NCBI GenBank assembly: GCA_026391215.1
Contig: JAPLDX010000078.1
Coordinates: forward strand, 1 to 55,535
Length of the DNA: 55,535 nt
Reading direction: 5' to 3'
Source of the DNA: Bacteroidia bacterium
Lineage (GTDB): Bacteria > Bacteroidota > Bacteroidia > Bacteroidales > VadinHA17
The position numbers were made by a program, and so were the translations under genes. Shown here in pieces: positions 1 through 7,578 of the stretch (within the stretch, counting starts at the first letter, position 1; each line of letters begins with the position of its first letter). The notes under the pieces were generated by a model. The model worked only from the letters and a program-made list of their open reading frames with translations. It was not told the origin of the DNA and searched no databases.

Positions 1-124
1 GATCAGGTTTGGGAAACCGGAAAGGACCGTCCTGGAACCATGGCCTTGTTTCCTGGGCTGTCAGGTTCTGAAGACATAACAACGCTATCAGAACCGGCAT
101 TACAAAAAAAGTTTTCATTTTCAT
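1..124 (-). CDS. N-terminus of an exported protein (partial, runs off left edge)
   Basis: The reverse strand from ATG at 124 opens a frame of 41 codons without a stop up to the window edge. It starts with a signal peptide: Lys residues at 2 and 4, a hydrophobic stretch (FFVMPVLIALLCLQNLTA), and a cleavage site around A-Q-E. The mature part begins ETRPWFQDGPFRFPKPD. A second ATG two codons later is equally possible. It is transcribed divergently from the tmRNA. The product is not recognisable from so short a piece; it is probably periplasmic or outer-membrane. Confidence 0.7.
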   Translation of the reverse strand, partial: MKMKTFFVMPVLIALLCLQNLTAQETRPWFQDGPFRFPKPD

Positions 125-248
125 GCTTATTTTAAAATTTAGATTATTTCGCTTTTCATGTCGGGTCTTACATGGATGAAAAGTAATGTGAATATACAAC
201 TCTGGTCTGATTTTTGAGAAAGAAATGACTGGTTCTTTTACAATATTG

Positions 249-256
249 TATCTTTG
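249..256 (+). promoter_or_regulatory. -7 promoter box of the tmRNA gene
   Basis: TATCTTTG matches the Bacteroidota -7 consensus TAnnTTTG and ends 15 nt before the mature 5' end of the tmRNA. No convincing TTTG -33 box was found at the expected distance. Inference from consensus and position. Confidence 0.5.
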
Positions 257-271
257 CAGGACATATCACAT

Positions 272-663
272 GGGGCTGACATGGTTTTGACAGCATGAGG
301 GGTGGTATGTAAGCATGCAGTGCGTGGTGGCGCGTCACTTAAACAGTGTCACAAAACAACAAAAGGCGAATCTAATTACGCTCTCGCTGCTTAAGCGAAC
401 AAAGTAGCTTAGGCTTTATCCAGGCACATGTGCCGGGACGAGACGTCTCCCGGGCGGTCAAGCCCTGATCCAACCCGACAAGGAGGCGCGAGCAATCCGG
501 GGCTAGCCTGAAGATCGTTCCGCTCGGATGGTGAAGCAAACAGGAAATAAGGGCCGTTTAGGTTGTTCTGCAGCTGACCGGTCACGAAAATCAAGCAGGA
601 CTAAGCATGTAGAAAGCATATGGCTTCCGTGTTTGGACCGGGGTTCGAATCCCCGCAGCTCCA
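272..663 (+). ncRNA. ssrA: tmRNA (transfer-messenger RNA)
   Basis: tmRNA rescues stalled ribosomes and tags the nascent peptide for proteolysis. The 5' end GGGGCTG (272-278) pairs with CAGCTCC (656-662) to make the 7-bp acceptor stem with one G-U; A663 is the discriminator and the CCA tail is not fully encoded. The T-arm GGTTCGAATCC lies just before the 3' end. The tag frame runs 365-394: GGC GAA TCT AAT TAC GCT CTC GCT GCT TAA, giving GESNYALAA, close to the GETNYALAA tag known in Bacteroides. Length of about 392 nt is normal. Short ORFs in all frames here are spurious. Confidence 0.96.
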
Positions 664-664
664 C

Positions 665-693
665 AAAAAATGCCGCAGGTGCGGCATTTTTTT
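665..693. terminator. Bidirectional intrinsic terminator
   Basis: A six-bp stem TGCCGC (671-676)/GCGGCA (681-686) with loop AGGT is flanked by an A-run on the left and a T-run on the right. It can therefore end the tmRNA on the plus strand and the lipoprotein gene that stops at 693 on the minus strand. Confidence 0.85.
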
Positions 694-2309
694 CAGAGTT
701 CAATCACAACCTCTGTTCCTGAACTTTTTGATATCTTCAGTATGCCGCCTTCCGGTAATGCATCCCATGTCCAGCTATTATCAGTCATGACCTCTGTTTT
801 ATTTAGCTTTTTGCCATCCGCCATTACGCTTTTCGGTTTTCGGGTAGTCCTTAACACTTCCGATGATCTTTCATCAAATGTTCTGTATGCGACTGCTGTT
901 TCAGAATAATATGCAAAAGAAATGACCGATGTGCTTCGCAGTATATGGTTTTCTGCCGCTGGTGCCAGCTCAGGCATTGCTGCCATGGCCCGGATATAGT
1001 GGCGGATATAATCCCCATAACCATCTGTGAGCCAGATATCGTCGCGGATATACCTGTTACGTCCGTCGGCAGCAACGGTATAGGTTGCCCAGTTGAGGGT
1101 TCTGACAGCGTTTGAAACGAAGGTTGTGTCACCAGATAATTCAGTATACATTAATTCCACCGAAGCCTGCCGTGAAGAATGTCTGTTGCCGGGAACCCTG
1201 TAAACTGTTTGTTCATTCATGACAGTCACCTTGTATTTTTCATATTCATGATTCCCCAGCTCCCTGTATGTCCAGTCGATTATACCCTTCACATCCTGTT
1301 TCCATGACGGGAACATATCCCTGTGATCCAAGATGAACATGGCAAAGCTTATGGCATTTGTCTGGGTATCGCTCCATCCCGGTATATCTTCAAAGAAAGG
1401 GCCCCATTTATTAGTTTTAAGCGGATAATTTTTCATCCATTCATAAAATACATTGAAGGCTTTTTCATAAACTTCTTTTTCATCCTTCTCAAGTTCCTGC
1501 ATAGCTTCAAAGAGTCTCATGGTGCCGGTCCAGTTCGAGGTATATAATGCTGATTCTACGGCTTTTCCTGAAAAGTCATTCCTGAAGAGCAATCCGGCCT
1601 CGCCTGTCTCCGCATTAACCCTGAAGGGAAGAGGTGACTTTTCAGCGTTACCAGGCTGAATATGTTCTGCGAGGATTTGTGCAATTCGTACTGCGGCATC
1701 AAGGTACTTTCTTTCACCTGTCATCCTGTATAAATTAACCAGTTCGAATCCGAAGCTTCCGGCCTTGTCGGGCTGGGTTATTCCTTTTCCGTTACGCATA
1801 TCGCCATCATACTTCCCTGAATGAATATCTGTGTTGTAAGGATAAGGCAGAAACGGCCACCTGTCATCAGGCGATGATAATGAGCGTTCCAGGTATGTAT
1901 CAGAAATATAACGCATGTTTTCAACAATTTCGGAATAGCCTGTATAAGCATAAAGAAGACCCCATGATGAGAGAGCCATATTTATCTGGTCTCCGCCAAG
2001 TCCGCGCATATCATGCTCCTGTTTCCAGACCTGGTGATTCATATAATACTTTAAACCGTTGGAATCAGTCTCCATATTCTTCCAGAAATTCCATACCAGC
2101 ATCAGAACTGTATCATACGACTTTCCCCTGTCGGCGGAGAACCACGGAAGAATGGATCCGTCGCTCCTGCTTATACGCACAGGGTGATACTGGATCGTAT
2201 CGCTGTAAAGGATAGTGTCGTTTGACGGCATATTTTGCTGATCTTTTATAGAGCATGAAGCCATGAATAATGCTGTGACTGTAATGAAGATGATTGGTCT
2301 TTTTTTCAT
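693..2309 (-). CDS. Lipoprotein of predicted alpha/alpha-toroid (glycosidase-like) fold
   Basis: 538 residues. The N-terminus has a lipoprotein signal (hydrophobic ITVTALFMAS followed by Cys19), so the protein is membrane-anchored outside the cytoplasm. The body is a series of aromatic-rich helical hairpins, such as MNHQVWKQEHDMRGLGGDQ, GFELVNLYRMTGERKYLDAAVRIAQ and SVELMYTELSGDTTFVSNAVRTLNWATY. This pattern is typical of (alpha/alpha)6-barrel glycosidases and polysaccharide lyases. The last 80 residues look beta-rich and may be a small beta-sandwich. I cannot assign a CAZy family or a substrate. It is a single gene ending on the terminator shared with ssrA. Confidence 0.75.
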   Translation of the reverse strand: MKKRPIIFITVTALFMASCSIKDQQNMPSNDTILYSDTIQYHPVRISRSDGSILPWFSADRGKSYDTVLMLVWNFWKNMETDSNGLKYYMNHQVWKQEHDMRGLGGDQINMALSSWGLLYAYTGYSEIVENMRYISDTYLERSLSSPDDRWPFLPYPYNTDIHSGKYDGDMRNGKGITQPDKAGSFGFELVNLYRMTGERKYLDAAVRIAQILAEHIQPGNAEKSPLPFRVNAETGEAGLLFRNDFSGKAVESALYTSNWTGTMRLFEAMQELEKDEKEVYEKAFNVFYEWMKNYPLKTNKWGPFFEDIPGWSDTQTNAISFAMFILDHRDMFPSWKQDVKGIIDWTYRELGNHEYEKYKVTVMNEQTVYRVPGNRHSSRQASVELMYTELSGDTTFVSNAVRTLNWATYTVAADGRNRYIRDDIWLTDGYGDYIRHYIRAMAAMPELAPAAENHILRSTSVISFAYYSETAVAYRTFDERSSEVLRTTRKPKSVMADGKKLNKTEVMTDNSWTWDALPEGGILKISKSSGTEVVIEL

Positions 2310-2529
2310 AAAATATGTTAAATAATTGATTATCTATAAATTATAATTAAAAGTCATCTATTCTTAAAAATAAGGTTGAACGGCATTGCACGCAACTCGC
2401 TTATTTGTCTATTAAAGGTAACCATAATCGACCAATTATGGAGTTATTGAGCACTTAAAGAGGTTGTATTCTAATGCTCTTGCCCGTCTGCTTTTGTGAG
2501 TAAGGTATATGTTTTCGCAAGGGCGCAAC
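2310..2529. other. Intergenic stretch without recognisable gene
   Basis: AT-rich spacer upstream of the lipoprotein gene on one side and the tandem repeat plus hipBA on the other. No open frame with coding character, tRNA or hairpin terminator was seen. Confidence 0.6.
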
Positions 2530-2608
2530 GGTATAACGGTACGAAGGTACGAGGGTTCGAGGGTACGAGGGTACGAGGGTACGAGGGTACGAAAGTCAAC
2601 GATCGAAC
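2530..2608 (+). repeat. Tandem GGTACGAG-type repeat, copy 1
   Basis: About eight head-to-tail units of 8-9 bp (GGTACGAAGGTACGAGG, then GGTACGAGG repeats) follow a GCGCAACGGTATAACGG prefix and end in AACGATCGAAC. The same prefix-repeat-GATCGAAC plan recurs at 4303-4449 and 5064-5141, and in reverse at 25946-26105. Confidence 0.85.
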
Positions 2609-2630
2609 TAATCTAATTAATATTTCATAA

Positions 2631-2680
2631 TGTTAAATATATTTTACATAAATGATTATATTTGTAAAATATAGTTTACA
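2631..2680 (+). promoter_or_regulatory. Double palindromic operator and -7 box of hipBA
   Basis: Two 18-bp sites, TGTTAAATATATTTTACA (2631-2648) and TGTAAAATATAGTTTACA (2663-2680), are each near-palindromic and are inverted copies of one another (16 of 18 positions match after reverse complement). Their centres are 32 bp apart, about three helical turns. A TATATTTG -7 box (2657-2664) sits between and partly inside site 2, which ends two bases before the hipB ATG. Occupancy by HipB would block transcription, so autorepression is inferred. Confidence 0.65.
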
Positions 2681-2682
2681 TT

Positions 2683-3012
2683 ATGGAACCACGAAATACA
2701 ATATTGCTGCCAAAAAGCCAGAAAATTGTTTCTGTTCTGGGAGAAAACATAAAGCTTGCCAGACTGAGAAGAAAATACAGTACACAGCAGGTTTCAGAGA
2801 GAGCAGATATCAGCAGACCTACGCTGGTGTCAATTGAAAAAGGAAATCCAAATGTCAGAATTGGAGCCTATGTTAAAGTACTTTCTGTTCTTGGGTTGGA
2901 GAAGGATTTTCTTGAAGTTGCCAAAGATGATGCTTTGGGACGAAAGCTTCAGGATGCAAAATTAATCGTCAGGGAGCGGGCCCCGAAGAAATCTGTTTCA
3001 AAAGACAAATAA
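2683..3012 (+). CDS. hipB: HipB-like XRE-family antitoxin/repressor
   Basis: 109 residues. A lambda-Cro/XRE helix-turn-helix spans roughly residues 22-75: KLARLRRKYSTQQVSERADI, then SRPTLVSIEKGNPNVRIG as recognition helix, then a helix containing VLSVLGL. The basic C-terminal tail (RERAPKKSVSKDK) may contact HipA or DNA. The stop codon abuts the ATG of the HipA-like gene with no spacer, the usual antitoxin-first order. ATG 2683 has no clear Shine-Dalgarno and lies right after the second operator, so the transcript would have a very short leader. Role inferred: neutralises the kinase and represses the pair. Confidence 0.85.
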   Translation: MEPRNTILLPKSQKIVSVLGENIKLARLRRKYSTQQVSERADISRPTLVSIEKGNPNVRIGAYVKVLSVLGLEKDFLEVAKDDALGRKLQDAKLIVRERAPKKSVSKDK

Positions 3013-4287
3013 ATGGAAACAAGAAGCAATTACAGGGATATATCTGTTTATGCCCAGTGGACCGGAATGAAAGAGCCGGTATACATGGGGAGACTTCAGG
3101 CAGAATATGTCAGGGGAAAGGAGATCTTTTCTTTTAGCTATTCTGACAGCTGGCTTAATTCATCATATTCGCAAATCCTTGATCCTGAATTACAGTTCTT
3201 CTCCGGATCACAGTATGCCAGTGATGAAAAACCGAATTTTGGAATCTTTCTCGATTCATCACCAGATCGCTGGGGACGCCTGCTTATGAAAAGACGTGAG
3301 GCTGAAGCAGCGAGATCAGAAAGCCGGACTGAAATAACTCTCAGAGAATCCGATTACCTGCTTGGAGTATTTGACAGTCACAGGATGGGTGCATTAAGGT
3401 TTAAAGAAAATCCGGATGGCCCCTTTCTGAACAATAATGAAGAACTTGCTTCACCTCCATGGACATCAATTAAAGAACTTGAACAGATAAGCCTGCGACT
3501 TGAAAATGAAGAAGCTGCTGATGATCCTGATTATCTGAAATGGCTATCAATGCTGATAAATCCTGGTTCATCACTGGGCGGATCCAGACCCAAGGCAAGT
3601 GTTCTGGACAATAAAAACAACCTCTGGATTGCTAAATTCCCCAGCAGAAATGATATTAAGAATACCGGAGGATGGGAAATGGTGGCTAATGAACTTGCAA
3701 TTAATGCAGGAATAAATGTTGCACTGTCAATGGTCCGGAAATTCTCAAACCCTCATTATACTTTTCTGACAAAACGATTTGACAGAACCAGTTCCGGCGA
3801 CAGAATACACTATGCTTCCGCTATGACCATGCTGGGTTATAATTACGGTACAGATTTTCATAAAGGGGTCAGTTACCTTGAGATAGTCAATTTCTTAACA
3901 GAGAACGGAGCATATGTTGAAAACGATCTCAAAGAGTTATGGAGAAGAATAGTTTATAATATATTTATTTCCAACACAGACGATCATCTCAGAAATCATG
4001 GATTTATCCTGACTGAAAAAGGATGGATCCTTTCACCGGCATTCGATATTAATCCAAATGAAGACGGATCAGGATTATCTCTGAATATTTCACTGGATGA
4101 TAATTCCCTGAATCCAGACATACCACTGGAGATTGCTGAATATTTCCGTTTAAATAAAGAGAGCGGAGTAAAAATAATTGAGCAAATAAGAAAGTCGGTT
4201 TCAAGATGGAGAACAGCAGCTGACAAATATAAGCTTCCCAGATCGGAGCAGGAGATTATGTCCAGAGCGTTTGACAGGTTCCTCTAA
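3013..4287 (+). CDS. hipA: HipA-like serine/threonine kinase toxin
   Basis: 424 residues, close to E. coli HipA (440). HipA kinases phosphorylate aminoacyl-tRNA synthetases and induce dormancy. Visible elements are an N-terminal coupling domain (residues 10-130), the loop GGSRPK (189-194), a candidate ATP-binding Lys in WIAKFP (K208), the catalytic motif NTDDHLRNH (321-329; D323 aligns with E. coli D309) and the metal-binding Asp in SPAFDINP (D345). All key residues are present, so the kinase looks active. Its target cannot be inferred. It is translationally coupled to the upstream antitoxin and followed by a tandem repeat. Confidence 0.92.
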   Translation: METRSNYRDISVYAQWTGMKEPVYMGRLQAEYVRGKEIFSFSYSDSWLNSSYSQILDPELQFFSGSQYASDEKPNFGIFLDSSPDRWGRLLMKRREAEAARSESRTEITLRESDYLLGVFDSHRMGALRFKENPDGPFLNNNEELASPPWTSIKELEQISLRLENEEAADDPDYLKWLSMLINPGSSLGGSRPKASVLDNKNNLWIAKFPSRNDIKNTGGWEMVANELAINAGINVALSMVRKFSNPHYTFLTKRFDRTSSGDRIHYASAMTMLGYNYGTDFHKGVSYLEIVNFLTENGAYVENDLKELWRRIVYNIFISNTDDHLRNHGFILTEKGWILSPAFDINPNEDGSGLSLNISLDDNSLNPDIPLEIAEYFRLNKESGVKIIEQIRKSVSRWRTAADKYKLPRSEQEIMSRAFDRFL

Positions 4288-4302
4288 GGCGCAGCGGTGA
4301 AA

Positions 4303-4449
4303 AGGTAAAATGGTTCGATGGTTCGATGGTTCGATGGTTCGATGGTTCGATGGTTCGAAGGTTCGAAGGTTCAAGGTTCAACGATCGAACGATCGAACGA
4401 TCAAACGATCGAACGATCAAACGATCAAACAATCAAACGATCAAACGGT
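4303..4449 (+). repeat. Tandem GGTTCGAT / GATCGAAC repeat, copy 2
   Basis: After a GCGCAGCGGTGAAAAGGTAA prefix come six GGTTCGAT units, then AAGGTTCGAAGGTTCAAGGTTCAAC, then about eight GATCGAAC / GATCAAAC units. The first half is nearly the reverse complement of the second (GTTCGAT against ATCGAAC), so the transcript could fold into a long slipped hairpin. It lies 15 bp after the hipA stop. The 74-codon frame crossing it encodes only repeat peptide. Confidence 0.9.
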
Positions 4450-4526
4450 TGCAATCCATAATTCAGAAAACTTTACTAACTTGCTAAATCAGTTTCATCA
4501 TTTATCAAAACTAAAATACCGGAAAA

Positions 4527-5054
4527 ATGGTTGAGGAAATAAAAGCTCAATGGCAACTTGATGAAAACGGGTACGTTACATATCCAAAGGTTGTTGATTG
4601 TCCGGAGACAGACAAAACGGAGCTTTATAAAAGAGCAATGGATTATTTTGCTGACAACTACAGTGATGTCAATTCAGTCATCCAGGAAAGAGATGTCGTT
4701 AATGGTATTATAATCGGGAAAGGAGTTTTTAAGAAAGTTCAGGTTCATACCTCTGTACTAAAAAATTCTATTGTTGACACCTGGCATATTTTAAAAGTGG
4801 AAGTCAGAGACGGCAGGGCAAAGATCACCTTATCATTGACTCAATATGATGAATCAGTAAGAGGAAGTGAGCCGCCTGATATTCATTATCTTTATCCGAT
4901 AACAAAACAATATCCATTCAATCCTGCCGGCTACGAGAAAGATCTTTATGAACAAGCCTTCAAAATATCACTTCAGAAAGCTGTTGAAGCAATAGCATCT
5001 GTTGAAAGAGCCCTGTTGGAAAAGAGTACAAAAGAAAAGAAGGATACCTGGTAA
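4527..5054 (+). CDS. DUF4468-like protein
   Basis: 175 residues. The start resembles the DUF4468 family of Bacteroidota (predicted TBP-like fold): ENGYVTYPKVVDCPETDKTELYKRAMDYFADNY, then a GKGVFKK strand and a LKVEVRDGRAKITLSLTQYD strand. The C-terminal half ends in a long helix. Members I know of usually carry a signal peptide. This one has none at its ATG, and an in-frame stop five codons upstream excludes extension, so it is cytoplasmic or has lost its export signal. Function unknown. It sits between two copies of the tandem repeat. Confidence 0.75.
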   Translation: MVEEIKAQWQLDENGYVTYPKVVDCPETDKTELYKRAMDYFADNYSDVNSVIQERDVVNGIIIGKGVFKKVQVHTSVLKNSIVDTWHILKVEVRDGRAKITLSLTQYDESVRGSEPPDIHYLYPITKQYPFNPAGYEKDLYEQAFKISLQKAVEAIASVERALLEKSTKEKKDTW

Positions 5055-5063
5055 TACCTGTGC

Positions 5064-5141
5064 GAAGGTAAAATGGTACGATGGTACGAAGGTTCGATGG
5101 TACGAAGGTACGAAGGTTCAACGATCGAACGATCGAACGGT
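5064..5141 (+). repeat. Tandem GGTACGAA / GATCGAAC repeat, copy 3
   Basis: Starts ten bases after the preceding stop codon with GCGAAGGTAAAATGG, continues as GGTACGAT, GGTACGAA, GGTTCGAT and similar 8-mers, and closes with AACGATCGAACGATCGAACGG. Same plan as the copies at 2530 and 4303. It could act as a folded 3' end for the DUF4468 transcript and the convergent gene. Confidence 0.88.
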
Positions 5142-5144
5142 TAT

Positions 5145-6245
5145 TCACTTTATTTTAATCCTGGTACCGTTTGAGAGATTCTTATAAAAAGAGCCGTTCA
5201 CGTACATGAGCATCTCTTCGGGTTTATGATACATCATGCCGGTATCTGTTCCAAGGATCTTATTGTGGAATAATAATGTTATCCCGTCATGTGGAGTATG
5301 CCCGACTACGATATGTTCTTTCCCATAGAAATCCAGGATGGGATCAATCATATTTTCATGGAGAGTTGTATCGCTGAAATAGCCCCGGTACCAGACTGGG
5401 CCCATCCCTGAATCAAGGAAATCAAGCTCTTCATTATATTTAACCTCACCAGCGGTTTCAGCTGTGAAATTTTCAGAGAATTTACTATTGATCTGCTCAA
5501 TAGTCAGATTCCTCTGGACCATCTCAGGCGAAATTCCTGCATGCACAAAAAGGATGTTGTCCACGGTTATCATGACCGGCATGGAACGCAGCCACCTGCC
5601 CAGGACAGAACTGTCGGAATACAGATCACCGTAACGGGTGCCTGTAATTTTTTCAATGTTCTGATATTTTTCATTTATGTACCGCACATCGTTGTTGAGT
5701 ACCATAAATTCATGATTCCCAAGCAATATATGTACCTTCCCTCCTGCCTTTTCCGCCTGTTTTTCCAGGCCAAAGAGATGCCACAGAATTTCTGTAACCA
5801 TATCGCCCCTGTCGAACATATCGCCAAGTATCACCAGATGTCCGCTGCCGAATTTCCAGTTCAGTTTGCTGTCAATGATACCCATTGCTTTCAGGGAACT
5901 TATATAGCTCCTGTATTCTCCATGAATATCCGTAAGCATGCCAATGCTGTCAGCCATGGTGTAAGATTGCCTGTAATCAGGCTTTACTGAATAAACGCTT
6001 TTCAGATCATCGTAACTGAACGACAGCCTGAATTTCTTCTTATATTTTTTAAAGTTATCCGGTGTGAGGAGCTTTTCCCTTAAGTTATTGTCATGGACCC
6101 ACTTTACCTTAAGTTCATTATTAACCATAAAAATATAGGGACCGTCAATTATTAAATCAGGATTGCCTGCCTGAGGATTAAAAGCTGCAAAAGCATTCTG
6201 ACTCAGGATTATGAATATTACCAGGTAAAAAAGCTGTTTCTTCAT
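5145..6245 (-). CDS. Exported calcineurin-like metallophosphoesterase
   Basis: 366 residues from the ATG at 6245, chosen because it opens a classic signal peptide (MKKQLFYLVIFIILSQNAFA); an upstream ATG at 6284 would bury it. The metallophosphoesterase motifs occur in order: D-I-H-G-E (DxH), GDMFDRGD (GDxxDR), GNHEF (GNHD/E), VHAG, and a late VGHTPH. The set matches the bis(5'-nucleosyl)-tetraphosphatase/PP-like branch of calcineurin phosphoesterases. Predicted periplasmic phosphatase; substrate unknown. It converges on the DUF4468 gene and is divergent from the next gene. Confidence 0.88.
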   Translation of the reverse strand: MKKQLFYLVIFIILSQNAFAAFNPQAGNPDLIIDGPYIFMVNNELKVKWVHDNNLREKLLTPDNFKKYKKKFRLSFSYDDLKSVYSVKPDYRQSYTMADSIGMLTDIHGEYRSYISSLKAMGIIDSKLNWKFGSGHLVILGDMFDRGDMVTEILWHLFGLEKQAEKAGGKVHILLGNHEFMVLNNDVRYINEKYQNIEKITGTRYGDLYSDSSVLGRWLRSMPVMITVDNILFVHAGISPEMVQRNLTIEQINSKFSENFTAETAGEVKYNEELDFLDSGMGPVWYRGYFSDTTLHENMIDPILDFYGKEHIVVGHTPHDGITLLFHNKILGTDTGMMYHKPEEMLMYVNGSFYKNLSNGTRIKIK

Positions 6246-6353
6246 GACATTAAAAGAACAAAATATAAGGATCATTTGTTTCATTCGTTGTTATAAAAGT
6301 GAATAAAAATTCATATCTATGCTAAAAATAGCTTGTGTAAAATAATAATTCTG

Positions 6354-7421
6354 ATGAATCTGATTTTCTCTATAAAATCCAATTTCCTGAAGATCTCCGT
6401 TTTTACGCTATCATTAATTCATATAACAAATTCAGTATCGGCAGCAAGGATTGACAGCTTGTTCCGGTCGGATGAAATAATTAAAATGGAATTAAGATCT
6501 GACTTTTCGGCAATCCGGGAAGACCGGACAGAAAATCCTGAATATCACGATGGTGAATTGATTTATTATACTCCGGGCAGTGCCCCGGTTAAGTTATTCG
6601 TAAAGGTGATGGTCAGAGGAAATTTCCGTCTAAATCCGGTAAATTGTAATTTTCCGCCCTTGTTTGTGGATTTCAAGAAAAGTGAAGTAGAAAATACAAT
6701 ATTCGAAAACCAGAACATCCTGAAGTTAGTCACACCTTGTCAGCTTGAAGAAGATGTAATCGAAGAATACACTATTTATAAATTATATAATCAGGTTACA
6801 GATCTGAGTATGAAAGTAAGACTGGTAAAGATATTGTACTTTGATTACGGCCGTAATAAACAGGTTTTTGAGAAATACAGTTTTTTTATTGAAGATAAAG
6901 ATCGTTTTGCTGAACGAAATAATGCTTTTGTAAAGGACAGATTTTTAACACCTTTTGATTTAAACAAGGAGAACTTACAAAGATTATCATTTTTCCAGTA
7001 CATCATAGGAAATAAAGACTGGTATATCTCTTCAAGAAAAAATATAGTGATTTTGCAGTCTAAGGATACCACTCAGGAACTTTATGCTGTTCCTTTTGAT
7101 TTTGACTTTTCAGGTTTTGTTAACGCTGAATATACTAAATCCAAAGGAGAACCTGAGGAATTTTTCATTGAAAGAAGAGTTTATAAGGGATTATGCTATA
7201 CGGAAGATGAGCTACTGGAAATTTTTAAATTTTATCGGGAAATAAGGCCGGTTTTCGAATCCGTAATTAATAATCAGAAGCTCATATCGAATTCCGACAG
7301 AAAGCAGATTCTCAGATATATTAACCATTTTTATAAAGTTCTTGAGAATGGCGAACTTATCAAACAGGAATTTATGAGTGATTGCGAAACCAGGAAGGAC
7401 TACAATTTAAGGGAGAAATAG
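6354..7421 (+). CDS. Exported protein of unknown function, CotH-kinase-like
   Basis: 355 residues from ATG 6354 (a TTG at 6333 gives a seven-residue extension). A signal sequence (KISVFTLSLIHITNSVSA) is followed by a mature part starting ARIDSLFRSDEIIKMELRSDF. The centre has FFQYIIGNKDWYISSRKNIVIL and then LYAVPFDFDFSGFVN. An N-x-D motif followed some 40 residues later by a DFDFSG motif resembles the catalytic and metal-binding pair of CotH-type atypical kinases. This is a fold-level resemblance from memory, not a confident assignment. It stands alone between a divergent phosphoesterase and a palindromic repeat. Confidence 0.7.
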   Translation: MNLIFSIKSNFLKISVFTLSLIHITNSVSAARIDSLFRSDEIIKMELRSDFSAIREDRTENPEYHDGELIYYTPGSAPVKLFVKVMVRGNFRLNPVNCNFPPLFVDFKKSEVENTIFENQNILKLVTPCQLEEDVIEEYTIYKLYNQVTDLSMKVRLVKILYFDYGRNKQVFEKYSFFIEDKDRFAERNNAFVKDRFLTPFDLNKENLQRLSFFQYIIGNKDWYISSRKNIVILQSKDTTQELYAVPFDFDFSGFVNAEYTKSKGEPEEFFIERRVYKGLCYTEDELLEIFKFYREIRPVFESVINNQKLISNSDRKQILRYINHFYKVLENGELIKQEFMSDCETRKDYNLREK

Positions 7422-7454
7422 GTGTAAAGGCATGAAGGCGCATATTATCTTCAT

Positions 7455-7570
7455 GTACCCACCCCCTCCTGTCCCCCTCCCTGCTTCGCAATGAGGGGGA
7501 AACATACTGATACACAAAAACATAAGCCCCCTTCCTTACGAAGTAGAGAAGGGGGTTGGGGAAAGGGTTC
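7455..7570. repeat. GC-rich nested palindrome, element A
   Basis: Starts GTACCCACCCCC and ends GGGGTTGGGGAAAGGGTTC. Each half is itself a hairpin (CCCCCTCCCTGCTTCG...GAGGGGG and CCCCCTTCCTTACGAAG...GAAGGGGG), and the halves are imperfect inverted copies separated by about 30 nt. The same plan is seen in element B (8597-8708) on the other side of the neighbouring gene and at 54509-54603. It may also end transcription from both convergent genes. Confidence 0.85.
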
Positions 7571-7578
7571 ATGCAGTT

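Noticed and set aside
409..722. Several 60-66 codon frames on both strands
   Set aside because: They lie within the tmRNA; the RNA structure and tag frame explain the sequence.
1874..2215. 113-codon plus-strand frame opposite the first lipoprotein gene
   Set aside because: It is a shadow of the 538-residue minus-strand gene, with low-complexity composition and no recognisable domain.
4310..4534. 74-codon plus-strand frame across the tandem repeat after hipA
   Set aside because: Its product is just the translated 8-mer repeat (MVRWFDGS units) and it overlaps the start of the DUF4468 gene in another frame.
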